DNA of 12,494 bases, from NCBI GenBank assembly GCA_023399815.1, contig JAEWOJ010000136.1, positions 1 to 12,494 on the forward strand. The letters are read 5' to 3'. Shown in pieces: positions 10,690-12,494 of this stretch (position 1 is its first letter; the number at the start of each line of letters is the position of its first letter). Under the pieces are notes generated by a model that was not told the DNA's origin, made no database searches, and saw only the letters and a list, made by a program, of their open reading frames with translations. The stretch comes from Pseudomonadota bacterium (GTDB taxonomy: Bacteria; Pseudomonadota; Gammaproteobacteria; Xanthomonadales; Xanthomonadaceae). Made by a program: the position numbers and the translations under genes.

Positions 10690-11400
10690 ATGGAAAGCAG
10701 GGACAACGACAAGGGTGTTGCGGTGGAGAAGGGCGGTCCACCGACAAGGCAGGGGATGATCCGGCGCGCGCTGGGCTGGTACTGGGGACAACGCGACAGC
10801 GCGAGCAAGGGCGAGCCGGTCAAGCGCACGCTGGTGGCGCTGGCCCTGCTCGCGGTGGGCGTGGCGGGCAGCGAGGCCTATGGCCATGTACGCGACAAGT
10901 TCCGCGATCCGGACGCCTATCTGGTGCGCATGAAGGAAGACCAGGACGCCGCGTTCAAGAAACTGCAGGACAGCCTCGGCGCGCTCGGCAGTTCGGTGGA
11001 CGGCGGCGGACGCGCGGCGCTGGCCGAGGTGAAGGGAGCGGTCGGGGAGATGAAGGCCATGAACGCGGGGCTGTTCGCCCAGCTGGCGCTGGCCAGGCAG
11101 GAGAACGAGCGGCTGTCGCAGGTGGCCGGCCGGCAGGCGGGGGTCCAGGGCGGCTACGACATCATCCTGTCCGAGAACACCGGGATGGCGCTGGATGCGT
11201 CCTCGGTGCTGGGCGTGCAGACGATCCATTCCAACAGCGCCCAGGTCAGCGTCAGCGCGGGCGGGCAGGACGACCAGACCAGGTGGCTGAAAAGCGGGGA
11301 TTCCATCGCCTACCAGAGCGCGGCTGGGCAGAGCTGCCGGGTGATCCTGCTGTCGATCGGGTCCGCCTCGTCGGCCTCGTTCAAGACGAGCTGCGGCTGA
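10690..11400 (+). CDS. Membrane-anchored coiled-coil protein, function unknown
   Basis: A 236-residue protein of no family I recognise. Residues 1-46 are polar and basic (RQGMIRRALGWYWGQRD), then one hydrophobic segment at about 47-64 (TLVALALLAVGVAGSEAYG) would anchor it in the inner membrane with the remainder in the periplasm. Residues about 75-145 are Ala/Glu/Lys/Gln-rich and look like a coiled coil. The last 90 residues are beta-like and rich in Ser/Gly, with two cysteines (C216 and C235) that could form a disulfide. The start ATG 10690 has a G-rich Shine-Dalgarno (AGGGGGG, ending four bases before it). It lies 130 bases before oleB on the same strand, with no terminator seen between them, so it could share transcripts with the ole genes, but a candidate promoter for oleB exists in that gap. 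Confidence 0.7.
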   Translation: MESRDNDKGVAVEKGGPPTRQGMIRRALGWYWGQRDSASKGEPVKRTLVALALLAVGVAGSEAYGHVRDKFRDPDAYLVRMKEDQDAAFKKLQDSLGALGSSVDGGGRAALAEVKGAVGEMKAMNAGLFAQLALARQENERLSQVAGRQAGVQGGYDIILSENTGMALDASSVLGVQTIHSNSAQVSVSAGGQDDQTRWLKSGDSIAYQSAAGQSCRVILLSIGSASSASFKTSCG

Positions 11401-11415
11401 CCGGCGCGTCCGAAC

Positions 11416-11444
11416 TGGTCAATCCGGCGGTTTGGCACGACAAT
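11416..11444 (+). promoter_or_regulatory. Candidate promoter of oleB
   Basis: TGGTCA (11416-11421, 4/6) and GACAAT (11439-11444, 4/6) stand 17 bp apart, predicting a start near 11451 and a leader of about 80 bases. The leader contains a 7-bp inverted repeat (11479-11485 with 11497-11503). Both hexamers are imperfect. Confidence 0.3.
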
Positions 11445-11530
11445 CTGGCGCGCCCGCAAGGGGCCATCCGTCCATCGTCCGCCGCCGGCAGCGTCCGCGG
11501 CGGGCGTATCCGATCCAGACAGGTCCGCGC

Positions 11531-12421
11531 TTGAACTTTCCCGGTTACTCCGCCACCACCCACCGTTTCGAGGTCCGCCCCGGCCTGTCGATGAACTACA
11601 TCGACGAAGGCCCGCGCGATGGCGAGGTGGTCGTCATGCTGCACGGCAACCCGTCGTGGAGCTATCTGTGGCGGCATCTGGTCAATGGCCTGTCCGATCG
11701 CTACCGCTGCATCGTGCCCGACCACATTGGCATGGGCCTGTCCGACAAGCCGGACGACAGCCGCTACGACTACACGCTGCAATCGCGCGTGGACGACGTC
11801 ACCACGCTGCTCGACCACCTCGGCATCACCGGCCCGGTCACGCTGGCCGTGCACGACTGGGGCGGCATGATCGGCTTCGGCTGGGCGCTGTCGCACAATG
11901 CGCAGGTCAAGCGGCTGGTCATTACCAATACCGCCGCGTTCCCGTTGCCGCCGGAAAAGCCGATGCCGTGGCAGATCGCGATGGGCCGGCACTGGAAACC
12001 GGGCGAGTGGTTCATCCGCACGTTCAACGCGTTCTCGGCGGGCGCCTCGTGGCTGGGCGTGAGCCGGCGCATGCCGGCCGACGTGCGCCGCGCCTACGTG
12101 GCGCCGTACGACAGCTGGGACAACCGCATCGCCACCATCCGCTTCATGCAGGACATCCCGCTGTCGCCGGCCGACAAGGCGTGGTCGTTGCTGGAACGCG
12201 CCGCCGCGGCGCTGCCGTCCTTCGCCGACCGCCCGGCGTTCATCGCCTGGGGCCTGCGTGATATCTGCTTCGACCACCATTTCCTCGCCGGCTTCCGCAG
12301 GGCGCTGCCGCAGGCCGAGGTGATGGCCTTCGAGGACGCCAACCACTACGTGCTGGAAGACAAGCACGAAGTGATTGTGCCGGCGGTGCGGGCGTTCCTG
12401 GAGCGCAATCCGATCGGCTGA
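11531..12421 (+). CDS. oleB: OleB, beta-lactone decarboxylase (alpha/beta hydrolase, haloalkane-dehalogenase-like)
   Basis: A 296-residue alpha/beta hydrolase that I recognise as OleB by likeness to the X. campestris enzyme. It has the oxyanion-side motif LHGNPSWSYLW, the nucleophile elbow AVHDWGG with Asp in place of Ser (D109, then W110), and the catalytic His in DANHYVLED (H272); the two sit five below the published D114 and H277. OleB removes CO2 from the cis-beta-lactone made by OleC to give the cis-olefin, and works in a large assembly with OleC and OleD. The start is taken as TTG 11531 (giving NFPGYSATTHRF) because the frame upstream to 11432 looks non-coding; an ACAGG about eight bases before the TTG serves as Shine-Dalgarno. 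It lies 2.9 kb from oleA; oleC is expected beyond the right edge. Confidence 0.93.
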   Translation: MNFPGYSATTHRFEVRPGLSMNYIDEGPRDGEVVVMLHGNPSWSYLWRHLVNGLSDRYRCIVPDHIGMGLSDKPDDSRYDYTLQSRVDDVTTLLDHLGITGPVTLAVHDWGGMIGFGWALSHNAQVKRLVITNTAAFPLPPEKPMPWQIAMGRHWKPGEWFIRTFNAFSAGASWLGVSRRMPADVRRAYVAPYDSWDNRIATIRFMQDIPLSPADKAWSLLERAAAALPSFADRPAFIAWGLRDICFDHHFLAGFRRALPQAEVMAFEDANHYVLEDKHEVIVPAVRAFLERNPIG

Positions 12422-12439
12422 TTGCTGATTTCAGGTTCC

Positions 12440-12494
12440 TGTAGGAGCGACGCGCCGGCCGACCGGGCCTTTACCCGGGAATACCCGGGCCCCG
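12440..12494 (+). repeat. TGTAGGAGCG-type intergenic repeat, cut by the window end
   Basis: TGTAGGAGCGACGCG after oleB resembles the start of REP-like repeats common between genes in Xanthomonadaceae. It runs into two copies of CCCGGG (12474-12479 and 12484-12489) that can pair with each other or with CCGGGC at 12463. The element continues past the edge, so its full form is unknown. Confidence 0.5.

Noticed and set aside
8690..10759. 689-codon plus-strand frame opposite the SEC-C and glycosylase genes
   Set aside because: It runs antisense through two well-supported genes and shows no domain or sensible start.
11432..11449. TTGGCACGACAATCTGGC before oleB as a second sigma-54 promoter
   Set aside because: The -24 half (TGGCACG) matches, but the GC of the -12 half is not ten bases after GG (TG stands there), and the spacing to the next GC is wrong.
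1..12494. CRISPR array, tRNA/rRNA genes, insertion sequences or prophage
   Set aside because: No regularly spaced direct repeats, no tRNA cloverleaf or CCA end, and no transposase, integrase or phage structural motif was found on either strand by eye.

Overview
The window is about 12.5 kb of high-GC DNA whose genes read like the chromosome of a Xanthomonadaceae/Lysobacteraceae gammaproteobacterium (Xanthomonas, Stenotrophomonas, Pseudoxanthomonas or Lysobacter group). The strongest pointers are OleA and OleB, whose catalytic residues match the characterised Xanthomonas campestris enzymes, the DUF4156 lipoprotein, the E. coli-like TrmL, and intergenic repeats of the CCCCTCTCCC and TGTAGGAGCG types common in that family. 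Genus cannot be decided from the sequence alone. No tRNA, rRNA, CRISPR array, transposase or prophage gene was seen; this is chromosomal core and near-core DNA.

Left part (1-3080): the 3' end of a glutaryl-CoA dehydrogenase gene (gcdH) and its terminator, a RIO-type atypical protein kinase, and a class III CoA-transferase that resembles the glutarate CoA-transferase (GcdG/SUGCT) usually paired with GcdH. These suggest a glutarate / lysine degradation locus with a kinase gene lodged inside it. trmL (wobble-nucleoside tRNA methyltransferase) converges from the other strand with only 12 bases between stops.

Middle part (3081-7411): a small exported protein with three VRP-centred repeats (minus strand) stands back to back with a large exported tandem M16 metalloprotease (plus strand). 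The 354-base region between them is the most information-rich non-coding stretch of the window: a near-consensus sigma-54 (RpoN) promoter aimed at the repeat protein, palindromic TGTCCG/CGGACA elements upstream of it that look like an enhancer for a sigma-54 activator, a long leader with an inverted repeat, and a triple ATGACG repeat next to the protease promoter. After the protease come two copies of a CCCCTCTCCC hairpin repeat and a small DUF4156 lipoprotein.

Right part (7412-12494): the start of an olefin (ole) biosynthesis locus. oleA makes the long-chain beta-keto acid by head-to-head condensation and oleB is the beta-lactone decarboxylase that acts last; oleC and oleD would be expected just beyond the right edge. 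The two ole genes are split by a strong hairpin terminator, about 470 bases of inverted-repeat-rich non-coding DNA, two minus-strand genes (a UPF0149/SEC-C protein and an Fe-S-type uracil-DNA glycosylase family protein) and one plus-strand membrane-anchored coiled-coil protein of unknown function.

The best candidate for something undescribed is the sigma-54-controlled three-repeat exported protein with its palindromic enhancer; everything else belongs to known families in partly unusual arrangements.
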